A DNA stretch of 64,000 nt from Odontesthes bonariensis (GCF_027942865.1 NC_134510.1:12242743-12306742); one strand, 5' to 3'. Shown: positions 20,177 through 32,415, counted from the first letter of the stretch. Notes: generated by a model not told the origin, from the sequence alone. Program-made: numbers and translations.

Positions 20177-20248
20177 TCCTCGTTAGTATAATGGACAGTA
20201 TCTCCGCCTGTTACGCGGAAGATCGGGGTTCGATTCCCCGACGGGGAG
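20177..20248 (+). tRNA. tRNA-Asp body with anticodon GTT (Asn), C36T
   Basis: Unit 23. The body is the Asp consensus except for the anticodon loop CTGTTAC, so the anticodon at 20210-20212 is GTT, which reads AAC/AAT (asparagine) codons. A, B and T-arm signals and G73 are intact, so the gene should be transcribable. G73 is also used by AsnRS, and C36 is a main AspRS determinant, so charging could shift to Asn or fail. A scanner would probably call it Asn. Confidence 0.88.
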
Positions 20249-20741
20249 AGCTTGGTCTTTTATCAGCTGCCTGCCACCAAGTGATGATTGCTTTGATACT
20301 CTCACCCATCTTCGGCCTAAATGTCAATAGCCCCCTTCAAATAGCCTAACATGATGCCAGGTTTCTTCGGTCAAAAGCCCTTTCCCGTTTACTATGGTGT
20401 TAAGTGCAAACCAAGACCTTATAATCAACAATGTGCCTTTTGCTAATGATTCTGTCCTGCCCAAAGCACTGTAGAAGGTTGTGACAACACAGCTTGTTGA
20501 GCAGTGGTCAGAAGATTCTCATGCAACAAGTGTCTTGGCTGTTGTTTAACAGGGCTCATGAGGCAAACAAAAAGTAGGCATAGCATTTGGAAGCAAGAAC
20601 TCTTCGGAGGTAAAGCGGCCACAATAATCTTTAAACAAGATGATGCAGTGGCAGAATAGCAATACGACATGGTATTGCTAAGCAAGGAGTAAACTTGGGT
20701 TGCCTTGCCAGTGAAAATGTTTCTCTAGGAGAAGTCTGCAA

Positions 20742-20824
20742 TGTCAGAAGTGGGATTTGAACCCACGCCTCCAGGGGAGACTGCGACCTGAACGCAGCGC
20801 CTTAGACCGCTCGGCCATCCTGAC
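20742..20824 (-). tRNA. trnal-cag: tRNA-Leu(CAG), class B
   Basis: Unit 24. A57 only; ggacgacac upstream marker. Confidence 0.93.
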
Positions 20825-21074
20825 TACTAAAAGGAATATTGGACGACACTGTCGGCGGGCCCAGGCATCATTCCAGCGAATATGTGGGTCTGCGTTGTGT
20901 TCGTGTTGAAGGGGAATATTGACGAGGCATGCAGCTTCATGGAAGACTCTCCTTCTGAGTAATGGGACTGTGATAGCAATTTTCCTGCACCTTGAAACGG
21001 GACACCAAAATCTTATTTCACTCCTTGGCGATAGTTGTCTTTTCGTCTGACGACTGTGTCAGGTACACAGAAAT

Positions 21075-21146
21075 TCCTCGTTAGTATAATGGACAGTATC
21101 TCCGCCTGTCACGCGGAAGATCGGGGTTCGATTCCCCGACGGGGAG
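21075..21146 (+). tRNA. trnad-guc: tRNA-Asp(GTC), consensus body
   Basis: Unit 24. Consensus; CAGGT loop upstream. Confidence 0.95.
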
Positions 21147-21639
21147 AGCTTGGTCTTTTATCAGCTGCCTGCCACCAAGTGATGATTGTTTTGATACTCT
21201 CACCCATCTTCGGCCTAAATGTCAATAGCCCCCTTCAAATAGCTTAACATGAGGCCAGGTTGCTTTGGTCAAAAGCCCTTTCCCGTTTACTATGGTGTTA
21301 AGTGCAAACCAAGACCTTATAATCAACAATGTGCCTTTTGCTAATGATTCTGTCCTGCCCAAAGCACTGTAGAAGGTTGTGACAACACAGCTTGTTGAGC
21401 AGTGGTCAGAAGATTCTCATGCAACAAGTGTCTTGGCTGTTGTTTAACAGGGCTCCTGAGGCAAACAAAAAGAAGGCATAGCATTTGGAAGCAAGAACTC
21501 TTCGGAGGTAAAGCGGCCACAATAATCTTTAAACAAGATGATGCAGTGGCAGAATAGCAATACGAAATGGTATTGCTAAGCAAGGAGTAAACTTGGGTTG
21601 CCTTGCCAGTGAAAATGTTTCTCTAGGAGAAGTCTGCAA

Positions 21640-21722
21640 TGTCAGAAGTGGGATTCGAACCCACGCCTCCAGGGGAGACTGCGACCTGAACGCAGCGCCT
21701 TAGACCGCTCGGCCATCCTGAC
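21640..21722 (-). tRNA. trnal-cag: tRNA-Leu(CAG), class A consensus
   Basis: Unit 25. Full consensus. Confidence 0.97.
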
Positions 21723-21972
21723 TACGAAAAGGAATATTTGACGACACTGTCGGCGGGCCCAGGCATCATTCCAGCGAATATGTGGGTCTGCGTTGTGTTT
21801 GTGTTGAAGGGGAATATTGACGAGGCATGCAGCTTCAGGGAAGACTCTCCTTCTGAGTGATGGGACTGCGATAGCAATTTTCCTGCACCTTGAAAGGGGA
21901 CACCAAAATCTTATTTCACTCCTTGGCGATAGTTGTCTTTTCATCTGACGACTGTGTCAGTCACACAGAAAT

Positions 21973-22044
21973 TCCTCGTTGGTATAATGGACAGTATCTC
22001 CGCCTGTCACGCGGAAGATTGGGGTTTGATTCCCCGACGGGGAG
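21973..22044 (+). tRNA. trnad-guc: tRNA-Asp(GTC), G9 + C49T + T56
   Basis: Unit 25. The G9/T56 lineage with a further T49-G65 wobble; B-box C56 lost. Shared with units 33, 34 and 45. Confidence 0.76.
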
Positions 22045-22537
22045 AGCTTGGTCTTTTATCAGCTGCCTGCCACCAAGTGATGATTGTTTTGATACTCTCA
22101 CCCATCTTCGGCCTAAATGTCAATAGCCCCCTTCAAATAGCCTAACATGAGGCCAGGTTGCTTTGGTCAAAAGCCCTTTCCCGTTTACTATGGTGTTAAG
22201 TGCAAACCAAGACCTTATAATCAACAATGTGCCTTTTGCTAATGATTCTGTCCTGCCCAAAGCACTGTAGAAGGTTGTGACAACACAGCTTGTTGAGCAG
22301 TGGTCAGAAGATTCTCATGCAACAAGTGTCTTGGCTGTTGTTTAACAGGGCTCCTGAGGAAAACAAAAAGTAGGCATAGCATTTGGAAGCAAGAACTCTT
22401 CGGAGGTAAAGCGGCCACAATAATCTTTAAACAAGATGATGCAGTGGCAGAATAGCAATACGACATGGTATTGCTAAGCAAGGAGTAAACTTGGGTTTCC
22501 TTGCCAGTGAAAATGTTTCTCTAGGAGAAGTCTGCAA

Positions 22538-22620
22538 TGTCAGAAGTGGGCTTTGAACTCACGCCTCCAGGGGAGACTGCGACCTGAACGCAGCGCCTTA
22601 GACCGCTCGGCCATCCTGAC
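22538..22620 (-). tRNA. trnal-cag: tRNA-Leu(CAG), class D
   Basis: Unit 26. A52, A57, G60. Confidence 0.8.
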
Positions 22621-22870
22621 TACTAAAAGCAATATTTGACGACACTGTCGGCGGGCCCAGGCATCATTCCAGCGAATATGTGGGTCTGCGTTGTGTTCGT
22701 GTTGAAGAGGAATATTGACGAGGCATGCAGCTTCATGGAAGACTCTCCTTCTGAGTAATGGGACTGTGATAGCAATTTTCCTGCACCTTGAAACGGGACA
22801 CCAAAATCTTATTTCACTCCTTGGCGATAGTTGTCTTTTCGTCTGACGACTGTGTCAGGCACACAGAAAT

Positions 22871-22942
22871 TCCTCGTTAGTATAATGGACAGTATCTCCG
22901 CCTGTCACGCGGAAGATCGGGGTTCGATTCCCCGACGGGGAG
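22871..22942 (+). tRNA. trnad-guc: tRNA-Asp(GTC), consensus body
   Basis: Unit 26. Consensus. Confidence 0.95.
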
Positions 22943-23435
22943 AGCTTGGTCTTTTATCAGCTGCCTGCCACCAAGTGATGATTGTTTTGATACTCTCACC
23001 CATCTTCGGCCTAAATGTCAATAGCCCCCTTCAAATAGCCTAACATGAGGCCAGGTTGCTTTGGTCAAAAGCCCTTTCCCGTTTACTATGGTGTTAAGTG
23101 CAAACCAAGACCTTATAATCAACAATGTGCCTTTTGCTAATGATTCTGTCCTGCCCAAAGCACTGTAGAAGGTTGTGACAACACAGCTTGTTGAGCAGTG
23201 GTCAGAAGATTCTCATGCAACAAGTGTCTTGGCTGTTGTTTAACAGGGCTCCTGAGGCAAACAAAAAGTAGGCATAGCATTTGGAAGCAAGAACTCTTCG
23301 GAGGTAAAGCGGCCACAATAATCTTTAAACAAGATGATGCAGTGGCAGAATAGCAATACGACATGGTATTGCTAAGCAAGGAGTAAACTTGGGTTGCCTT
23401 GCCAGTGAAAATGTTTCTCTAGGAGAAGTCTGCAA

Positions 23436-23518
23436 TGTCAGAAGTGAGATTTGAACCCACGCCTCCAGGGGAGACTGCGACCTGAACGCAGCGCCTTAGA
23501 CCGCTCGGCCATCCTGAC
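23436..23518 (-). tRNA. trnal-cag: tRNA-Leu(CAG), class C
   Basis: Unit 27. A57, T62. Start of a run of four class C units (27-30). Confidence 0.9.
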
Positions 23519-23768
23519 TACGAAAAGGAATATTTGACGACACTGTCGGCGGGCCCAGGCATCATTCCAGCGAATATGTGGGTCTGCGTTGTGTTTGTGT
23601 TGAAGGGGAATATTGACGAGGCATGCAGCTTCATGGAAGACTCTCCTTCTGAGTGATGGGACTGTGATAGCAATTTTCCTGCACCTTGAAAGGGGACACC
23701 AAAATCTTATTTCACTCCTTGGCGATAGTTGTCTTTTCGTCTGACGACTGTGTCAGTCACACAGAAAT

Positions 23769-23840
23769 TCCTCGTTAGTATAATGGACAGTATCTCCGCC
23801 TGTCACGCGGAAGATCGGGGTTCGATTCCCCGACGGGGAG
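23769..23840 (+). tRNA. trnad-guc: tRNA-Asp(GTC), consensus body
   Basis: Unit 27. Consensus. Confidence 0.95.
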
Positions 23841-24333
23841 AGCTTGGTCTTTTATCAGCTGCCTGCCACCAAGTGATGATTGCTTTGATACTCTCACCCA
23901 TCTTCGGCCTAAATGTCAATAGCCCCCTTCAAATAGCCTAACATGAGGCCAGGTTGCTTTGGTCAAAAGCCCTTTCCCGTTTACTATGGTGTTAAGTGCA
24001 AACCAAGACCTTATAATCAACAATGTGCCTTTTGCTAATGATTCTGTCCTGCCCAAAGCACTGTAGAAGGTTGTGACAACACAGCTTGTTGAGCAGTGGT
24101 CAGAAGATTCTCATGCAACAAGTGTCTTGGCTGTTGTTTAACAGGGCTCCTGAGGCAAACAAAAAGTAGGCATAGCATTTGGAAGCAAGAACTCTTCGGA
24201 GGTAAAGCGGCCACAATAATCTTTAAACAAGATGATGCAGTGGCAGAATAGCAATACGACATGGTATTGCTAAGCAAGGAGTAAACTTGGGTTGCCTTGC
24301 CAGTGAAAATGTTTCTCTAGGAGAAGTCTGCAA

Positions 24334-24416
24334 TGTCAGAAGTGAGATTTGAACCCACGCCTCCAGGGGAGACTGCGACCTGAACGCAGCGCCTTAGACC
24401 GCTCGGCCATCCTGAC
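24334..24416 (-). tRNA. trnal-cag: tRNA-Leu(CAG), class C
   Basis: Unit 28. A57, T62. Confidence 0.9.
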
Positions 24417-24666
24417 TACGAAAAGGAATATTTGACGACACTGTCGGCGGGCCCAGGCATCATTCCAGCGAATATGTGGGTCTGCGTTGTGTTTGTGTTG
24501 AAGGGGAATATTGACGAGGCATGCAGCTTCATGGAAGACTCTCCTTCTGAGTGATGGGACTGTGATAGCAATTTTCCTGCACCTTGAAAGGGGACACCAA
24601 AATCTTATTTCACTCCTTGGCGATAGTTGTCTTTTCGTCTGACGACTGTGTCAGTCACACAGAAAT

Positions 24667-24738
24667 TCCTCGTTAGTATAATGGACAGTATCTCCGCCTG
24701 TCACGCGGAAGATCGGGGTTCGATTCCCCGACGGGGAG
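24667..24738 (+). tRNA. trnad-guc: tRNA-Asp(GTC), consensus body
   Basis: Unit 28. Consensus. Confidence 0.95.
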
Positions 24739-25231
24739 AGCTTGGTCTTTTATCAGCTGCCTGCCACCAAGTGATGATTGCTTTGATACTCTCACCCATC
24801 TTCGGCCTAAATGTCAATAGCCCCCTTCAAATAGCCTAACATGAGGCCAGGTTGCTTTGGTCAAAAGCCCTTTCCCGTTTACTATGGTGTTAAGTGCAAA
24901 CCAAGACCTTATAATCAACAATGTGCCTTTTGCTAATGATTCTGTCCTGCCCAAAGCACTGTAGAAGGTTGTGACAACACAGCTTGTTGAGCAGTGGTCA
25001 GAAGATTCTCATGCAACAAGTGTCTTGGCTGTTGTTTAACAGGGCTCCTGAGGCAAACAAAAAGTAGGCATAGCATTTGGAAGCAAGAACTCTTCGGAGG
25101 TAAAGCGGCCACAATAATCTTTAAACAAGATGATGCAGTGGCAGAATAGCAATACGACATGGTATTGCTAAGCAAGGAGTAAACTTGGGTTTCCTTGCCA
25201 GTGAAAATGTTCCTCTAGGAGAAGTCTGCAA

Positions 25232-25314
25232 TGTCAGAAGTGAGATTTGAACCCACGCCTCCAGGGGAGACTGCGACCTGAACGCAGCGCCTTAGACCGC
25301 TCGGCCATCCTGAC
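25232..25314 (-). tRNA. trnal-cag: tRNA-Leu(CAG), class C
   Basis: Unit 29. A57, T62. The 3' flank has a private change (gttcctctagg). Confidence 0.9.
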
Positions 25315-25564
25315 TACGAAAAGGAATATTTGACGACACTGTCGGCGGGCCCAGGCATCATTCCAGCGAATATGTGGGTCTGCGTTGTGTTTGTGTTGAA
25401 GGGGAATATTGACGAGGCATGCAGCTTCATGGAAGACTCTCCTTCTGAGTGATGGGACTGTGATAGCAATTTTCCTGCACCTTGAAAGGGGACACCAAAA
25501 TCTTATTTCACTCCTTGGCGATAGTTGTCTTTTCGTCTGACGACTGTGTCAGTCACACAGAAAT

Positions 25565-25636
25565 TCCTCGTTAGTATAATGGACAGTATCTCCGCCTGTC
25601 ACGCGGAAGATCGGGGTTCGATTCCCCGACGGGGAG
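25565..25636 (+). tRNA. trnad-guc: tRNA-Asp(GTC), consensus body
   Basis: Unit 29. Consensus. Confidence 0.95.
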
Positions 25637-26129
25637 AGCTTGGTCTTTTATCAGCTGCCTGCCACCAAGTGATGATTGCTTTGATACTCTCACCCATCTT
25701 CGGCCTAAATGTCAATAGCCCCCTTCAAATAGCCTAACATGAGGCCAGGTTGCTTTGGTCAAAAGCCCTTTCCCGTTTACTATGGTGTTAAGTGCAAACC
25801 AAGACCTTATAATCAACAATGTGCCTTTTGCTAATGATTCTGTCCTGCCCAAAGCACTGTAGAAGGTTGTGACAACACAGCTTGTTGAGCAGTGGTCAGA
25901 AGATTCTCATGCAACAAGTGTCTTGGCTGTTGTTTAACAGGGCTCCTGAGGCAAACAAAAAGTAGGCATAGCATTTGGAAGCAAGAACTCTTCGGAGGTA
26001 AAGCGGCCACAATAATCTTTAAACAAGATGATGCAGTGGCAGAATAGCAATACGACATGGTATTGCTAAGCAAGGAGTAAACTTGGGTTTCCTTGCCAGT
26101 GAAAATGTTTCTCTAGGAGAAGTCTGCAA

Positions 26130-26212
26130 TGTCAGAAGTGAGATTTGAACCCACGCCTCCAGGGGAGACTGCGACCTGAACGCAGCGCCTTAGACCGCTC
26201 GGCCATCCTGAC
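26130..26212 (-). tRNA. trnal-cag: tRNA-Leu(CAG), class C
   Basis: Unit 30. A57, T62. Confidence 0.9.
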
Positions 26213-26462
26213 TACGAAAAGGAATATTTGACGACACTGTCGGCGGGCCCAGGCATCATTCCAGCGAATATGTGGGTCTGCGTTGTGTTTGTGTTGAAGG
26301 GGAATATTGACGAGGCATGCAGCTTCATGGAAGACTCTCCTTCTGAGTGATGGGACTGTGATAGCAATTTTCCTGCACCTTGAAAGGGGACACCAAAATC
26401 TTATTTCACTCCTTGGCGATAGTTGTCTTTTCGTCTGACGACTGTGTCAGTCACACAGAAAT

Positions 26463-26534
26463 TCCTCGTTAGTATAATGGACAGTATCTCCGCCTGTCAC
26501 GCGGAAGATTGGGGTTCGATTCCCCGACGGGGAG
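26463..26534 (+). tRNA. trnad-guc: tRNA-Asp(GTC), C49T
   Basis: Unit 30. T49-G65 wobble. Confidence 0.92.
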
Positions 26535-27027
26535 AGCTTGGTCTTTTATCAGCTGCCTGCCACCAAGTGATGATTGCTTTGATACTCTCACCCATCTTCG
26601 GCCTAAATGTCAATAGCCCCCTTCAAATAGCTTAACATGAGGCCAGGTTGCTTTGGTCAAAAGCCCTTTCCCGTTTACTATGGTGTTAAGTGCAAACCAA
26701 GACCTTATAATCAACAATGTGCCTTTTGCTAATGATTCTGTCCTGCCCAAAGCACTGTAGAAGGTTGTGACAACACAGCTTGTTGAGCAGTGGTCAGAAG
26801 ATTCTCATGCAACAAGTGTCTTGGCTGTTGTTTAACAGGGCTCCTGAGGCAAACAAAAAGAAGGCATAGCATTTGGAAGCAAGAACTCTTCGGAGGTAAA
26901 GCGGCCACAATAATCTTTAAACAAGATGATGCAGTGGCAGAATAGCAATACGAAATGGTATTGCTAAGCAAGGAGTAAACTTGGGTTGCCTTGCCAGTGA
27001 AAATGTTTCTCTAGGAGAAGTCTGCAA

Positions 27028-27110
27028 TGTCAGAAGTGGGATTCGAACCCACGCCTCCAGGGGAGACTGCGACCTGAACGCAGCGCCTTAGACCGCTCGG
27101 CCATCCTGAC
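27028..27110 (-). tRNA. trnal-cag: tRNA-Leu(CAG), class A consensus
   Basis: Unit 31. Full consensus. Confidence 0.97.
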
Positions 27111-27360
27111 TACGAAAAGGAATATTTGACGACACTGTCGGCGGGCCCAGGCATCATTCCAGCGAATATGTGGGTCTGCGTTGTGTTTGTGTTGAAGGGG
27201 AATATTGACGAGGCATGCAGCTTCAGGGAAGACTCTCCTTCTGAGTGATGGGACTGCGATAGCAATTTTCCTGCACCTTGAAAGGGGACACCAAAATCTT
27301 ATTTCACTCCTTGGCGATAGTTGTCTTTTCATCTGACGACTGTGTCAGTCACACAGAAAT

Positions 27361-27432
27361 TCCTCGTTGGTATAATGGACAGTATCTCCGCCTGTCACGC
27401 GGAAGATCGGGGTTTGATTCCCCGACGGGGAG
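27361..27432 (+). tRNA. trnad-guc: tRNA-Asp(GTC), G9 + T56 variant
   Basis: Unit 31. B-box C56 lost. The spacer after it has gtaagcata, shared with units 38, 49 and 51. Confidence 0.8.
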
Positions 27433-27925
27433 AGCTTGGTCTTTTATCAGCTGCCTGCCACCAAGTGATGATTGTTTTGATACTCTCACCCATCTTCGGC
27501 CTAAATGTCAATAGCCCCCTTCAAATAGCCTAACATGAGGCCAGGTTGCTTTGGTCAAAAGCCCTTTCCCGTTTACTATGGTGTTAAGTGCAAACCAAGA
27601 CCTTATAATCAACAATGTGCCTTTTGCTAATGATTCTGTCCTGCCCAAAGCACTGTAGAAGGTTGTGACAACACAGCTTGTTGATTAGTGGTCAGAAGAT
27701 TCTCATGCAACAAGTGTCTTGGCTGTTGTTTAACAGGGCTCCTGAGGAAAACAAAAAGTAAGCATAGCATTTGGAAGCAAGAACTCTTCGGAGGTAAAGC
27801 GGCCACAATAATCTTTAAACAAGATGATGCAGTGGCAGAATAGCAATACGACATGGTATTGCTAAGCAAGGAGTAAACTTGGGTTTCCTTGCCAGTGAAA
27901 ATGTTTCTCTAGGAGAAGTCTGCAA

Positions 27926-28008
27926 TGTCAGAAGTGAGATTTGAACCCACGCCTCCAGGGGAGACTGCGACCTGAACGCAGCGCCTTAGACCGCTCGGCC
28001 ATCCTGAC
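27926..28008 (-). tRNA. trnal-cag: tRNA-Leu(CAG), class C
   Basis: Unit 32. A57, T62. Confidence 0.9.
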
Positions 28009-28258
28009 TACTAAAAGGAATATTTGACGACACTGTCGGCGGGCCCAGGCATCATTCCAGCGAATATGTGGGTCTGCGTTGTGTTTGTGTTGAAGGGGAA
28101 TATTGACGAGGCATGCAGCTTCATGGAAGACTCTCCTTCTGAGTGATGGGACTGTGATAGCAATTTTCCTGCACCTTGAAAGGGGACACCAAAATCTTAT
28201 TTCACTCCTTGGCGATAGTTGTCTTTTCGTCTGACGACTGTGTCAGTCACACAGAAAG

Positions 28259-28330
28259 TCCTCGTTAGTATAATGGACAGTATCTCCGCCTGTCACGCGG
28301 AAGATCGGGGTTCGATTCCCCGACGGGGAG
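28259..28330 (+). tRNA. trnad-guc: tRNA-Asp(GTC), consensus body
   Basis: Unit 32. Consensus. The base just before the gene (28258) is G instead of T, unique in the array; this is 5' leader, not mature tRNA. Confidence 0.95.
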
Positions 28331-28823
28331 AGCTTGGTCTTTTATCAGCTGCCTGCCACCAAGTGATGATTGTTTTGATACTCTCACCCATCTTCGGCCT
28401 AAATGTCAATAGCCCCCTTCAAATAGCTTAACATGAGGCCAGGTTGCTTTGGTCAAAAGCCCTTTCCCGTTTACTATGGTGTTAAGTGCAAACCAAGACC
28501 TTATAATCAACAATGTGCCTTTTGCTAATGATTCTGTCCTGCCCAAAGCACTGTAGAAGGTTGTGACAACACAGCTTGTTGAGCAGTGGTCAGAAGATTC
28601 TCATGCAACAAGTGTCTTGGCTGTTGTTTAACAGGGCTCCTGAGGCAAACAAAAAGAAGGCATAGCATTTGGAAGCAAGAACTCTTCGGAGGTAAAGCGG
28701 CCACAATAATCTTTAAACAAGATGATGCAGTGGCAGAATAGCAATACGAAATGGTATTGCTAAGCAAGGAGTAAACTTGGGTTGCCTTGCCAGTGAAAAT
28801 GTTTCTCTAGGAGAAGTCTGCAA

Positions 28824-28906
28824 TGTCAGAAGTGGGATTCGAACCCACGCCTCCAGGGGAGACTGCGACCTGAACGCAGCGCCTTAGACCGCTCGGCCAT
28901 CCTGAC
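28824..28906 (-). tRNA. trnal-cag: tRNA-Leu(CAG), class A consensus
   Basis: Unit 33. Full consensus. First of two adjacent class A units. Confidence 0.97.
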
Positions 28907-29156
28907 TACGAAAAGGAATATTTGACGACACTGTCGGCGGGCCCAGGCATCATTCCAGCGAATATGTGGGTCTGCGTTGTGTTTGTGTTGAAGGGGAATA
29001 TTGACGAGGCATGCAGCTTCAGGGAAGACTCTCCTTCTGAGTGATGGGACTGCGATAGCAATTTTCCTGCACCTTGAAAGGGGACACCAAAATCTTATTT
29101 CACTCCTTGGCGATAGTTGTCTTTTCATCTGACGACTGTGTCAGTCACACAGAAAT

Positions 29157-29228
29157 TCCTCGTTGGTATAATGGACAGTATCTCCGCCTGTCACGCGGAA
29201 GATTGGGGTTTGATTCCCCGACGGGGAG
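29157..29228 (+). tRNA. trnad-guc: tRNA-Asp(GTC), G9 + C49T + T56
   Basis: Unit 33. B-box C56 lost, T49-G65 wobble. Confidence 0.76.
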
Positions 29229-29721
29229 AGCTTGGTCTTTTATCAGCTGCCTGCCACCAAGTGATGATTGTTTTGATACTCTCACCCATCTTCGGCCTAA
29301 ATGTCAATAGCCCCCTTCAAATAGCTTAACATGAGGCCAGGTTGCTTTGGTCAAAAGCCCTTTCCCGTTTACTATGGTGTTAAGTGCAAACCAAGACCTT
29401 ATAATCAACAATGTGCCTTTTGCTAATGATTCTGTCCTGCCCAAAGCACTGTAGAAGGTTGTGACAACACAGCTTGTTGAGCAGTGGTCAGAAGATTCTC
29501 ATGCAACAAGTGTCTTGGCTGTTGTTTAACAGGGCTCCTGAGGCAAACAAAAAGAAGGCATAGCATTTGGAAGCAAGAACTCTTCGGAGGTAAAGCGGCC
29601 ACAATAATCTTTAAACAAGATGATGCAGTGGCAGAATAGCAATACGAAATGGTATTGCTAAGCAAGGAGTAAACTTGGGTTGCCTTGCCAGTGAAAATGT
29701 TTCTCTAGGAGAAGTCTGCAA

Positions 29722-29804
29722 TGTCAGAAGTGGGATTCGAACCCACGCCTCCAGGGGAGACTGCGACCTGAACGCAGCGCCTTAGACCGCTCGGCCATCC
29801 TGAC
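29722..29804 (-). tRNA. trnal-cag: tRNA-Leu(CAG), class A consensus
   Basis: Unit 34. Full consensus. Confidence 0.97.
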
Positions 29805-30054
29805 TACGAAAAGGAATATTTGACGACACTGTCGGCGGGCCCAGGCATCATTCCAGCGAATATGTGGGTCTGCGTTGTGTTTGTGTTGAAGGGGAATATT
29901 GACGAGGCATGCAGCTTCAGGGAAGACTCTCCTTCTGAGTGATGGGACTGCGATAGCAATTTTCCTGCACCTTGAAAGGGGACACCAAAATCTTATTTCA
30001 CTCCTTGGCGATAGTTGTCTTTTCATCTGACGACTGTGTCAGTCACACAGAAAT

Positions 30055-30126
30055 TCCTCGTTGGTATAATGGACAGTATCTCCGCCTGTCACGCGGAAGA
30101 TTGGGGTTTGATTCCCCGACGGGGAG
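30055..30126 (+). tRNA. trnad-guc: tRNA-Asp(GTC), G9 + C49T + T56
   Basis: Unit 34. Same as unit 33, but followed by the gaggaaaac spacer type. Confidence 0.76.
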
Positions 30127-30619
30127 AGCTTGGTCTTTTATCAGCTGCCTGCCACCAAGTGATGATTGTTTTGATACTCTCACCCATCTTCGGCCTAAAT
30201 GTCAATAGCCCCCTTCAAATAGCCTAACATGAGGCCAGGTTGCTTTGGTCAAAAGCCCTTTCCCGTTTACTATGGTGTTAAGTGCAAACCAAGACCTTAT
30301 AATCAACAATGTGCCTTTTGCTAATGATTCTGTCCTGCCCAAAGCACTGTAGAAGGTTGTGACAACACAGCTTGTTGAGCAGTGGTCAGAAGATTCTCAT
30401 GCAACAAGTGTCTTGGCTGTTGTTTAACAGGGCTCCTGAGGAAAACAAAAAGTAGGCATAGCATTTGGAAGCAAGAACTCTTCGGAGGTAAAGCGGCCAC
30501 AATAATCTTTAAACAAGATGATGCAGTGGCAGAATAGCAATACGACATGGTATTGCTAAGCAAGGAGTAAACTTGGGTTTCCTTGCCAGTGAAAATGTTT
30601 CTCTAGGAGAAGTCTGCAA

Positions 30620-30702
30620 TGTCAGAAGTGGGCTTTGAACTCACGCCTCCAGGGGAGACTGCGACCTGAACGCAGCGCCTTAGACCGCTCGGCCATCCTG
30701 AC
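30620..30702 (-). tRNA. trnal-cag: tRNA-Leu(CAG), class D
   Basis: Unit 35. A52, A57, G60. Confidence 0.8.
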
Positions 30703-30952
30703 TACTAAAAGCAATATTTGACGACACTGTCGGCGGGCCCAGGCATCATTCCAGCGAATATGTGGGTCTGCGTTGTGTTCGTGTTGAAGAGGAATATTGA
30801 CGAGGCATGCAGCTTCATGGAAGACTCTCCTTCTGAGTAATGGGACTGTGATAGCAATTTTCCTGCACCTTGAAACGGGACACCAAAATCTTATTTCACT
30901 CCTTGGCGATAGTTGTCTTTTCGTCTGACGACTGTGTCAGGCACACAGAAAT

Positions 30953-31024
30953 TCCTCGTTAGTATAATGGACAGTATCTCCGCCTGTCACGCGGAAGATC
31001 GGGGTTCGATTCCCCGACGGGGAG
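30953..31024 (+). tRNA. trnad-guc: tRNA-Asp(GTC), consensus body
   Basis: Unit 35. Consensus. Confidence 0.95.
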
Positions 31025-31517
31025 AGCTTGGTCTTTTATCAGCTGCCTGCCACCAAGTGATGATTGTTTTGATACTCTCACCCATCTTCGGCCTAAATGT
31101 CAATAGCCCCCTTCAAATAGCCTAACATGAGGCCAGGTTGCTTTGGTCAAAAGCCCTTTCCCGTTTACTATGGTGTTAAGTGCAAACCAAGACCTTATAA
31201 TCAACAATGTGCCTTTTGCTAATGATTCTGTCCTGCCCAAAGCACTGTAGAAGGTTGTGACAACACAGCTTGTTGAGCAGTGGTCAGAAGATTCTCATGC
31301 AACAAGTGTCTTGGCTGTTGTTTAACAGGGCTCCTGAGGCAAACAAAAAGTAGGCATAGCATTTGGAAGCAAGAACTCTTCGGAGGTAAAGCGGCCACAA
31401 TAATCTTTAAACAAGATGATGCAGTGGCAGAATAGCAATACGACATGGTATTGCTAAGCAAGGAGTAAACTTGGGTTGCCTTGCCAGTGAAAATGTTTCT
31501 CTAGGAGAAGTCTGCAA

Positions 31518-31600
31518 TGTCAGAAGTGAGATTTGAACCCACGCCTCCAGGGGAGACTGCGACCTGAACGCAGCGCCTTAGACCGCTCGGCCATCCTGAC
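31518..31600 (-). tRNA. trnal-cag: tRNA-Leu(CAG), class C
   Basis: Unit 36. A57, T62. Confidence 0.9.
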
Positions 31601-31850
31601 TACGAAAAGGAATATTTGACGACACTGTCGGCGGGCCCAGGCATCATTCCAGCGAATATGTGGGTCTGCGTTGTGTTTGTGTTGAAGGGGAATATTGACG
31701 AGGCATGCAGCTTCATGGAAGACTCTCCTTCTGAGTGATGGGACTGTGATAGCAATTTTCCTGCACCTTGAAAGGGGACACCAAAATCTTATTTCACTCC
31801 TTGGCGATAGTTTTCTTTTCGTCTGACGACTGTGTCAGTCACACAGAAAT

Positions 31851-31922
31851 TCCTCGTTAGTATAATGGACAGTATCTCCGCCTGTCACGCGGAAGATCGG
31901 GGTTCGATTCCCCGACGGGGAG
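31851..31922 (+). tRNA. trnad-guc: tRNA-Asp(GTC), consensus body
   Basis: Unit 36. Consensus. The terminator context is TTTTCTCAG instead of TTTTATCAG, shared with unit 47; T4 is kept. Confidence 0.95.
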
Positions 31923-32415
31923 AGCTTGGTCTTTTCTCAGCTGCCTGCCACCAAGTGATGATTGCTTTGATACTCTCACCCATCTTCGGCCTAAATGTCA
32001 ATAGCCCCCTTCAAATAGCCTAACATGAGGCCAGGTTGCTTTGGTCAAAAGCCCTTTCCCGTTTACTATGGTGTTAAGTGCAAACCAAGACCTTATAATC
32101 AACAATGTGCCTTTTGCTAATGATTCTGTCCTGCCCAAAGCACTGTAGAAGGTTGTGACAACACAGCTTGTTGAGCAGTGGTCAGAAGATTCTCATGCAA
32201 CAAGTGTCTTGGCTGTTGTTTAACAGGGCTCCTGAGGCAAACAAAAAGTAGGCATAGCATTTGGAAGCAAGAACTCTTCGGAGGTAAAGCGGCCACAATA
32301 ATCTTTAAAGAAGATGATGCAGTGGCAGAATAGCAATACGACATGGTATTGCTAAGCAAGGAGTAAACTTGGGTTTCCTTGCCAGTGAAAATGTTTCTCT
32401 AGGAGAAGTCTGCAA

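Larger units (their letters stand above)
18859..24246. repeat. Six-unit block (units 22-27), repeat of units 2-7
   Basis: Collinear with 899-6286 by shared rare variants. Units 44-47 (38614-42205) are a third, shorter relative beginning at the ggacgacac unit. Confidence 0.75.
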
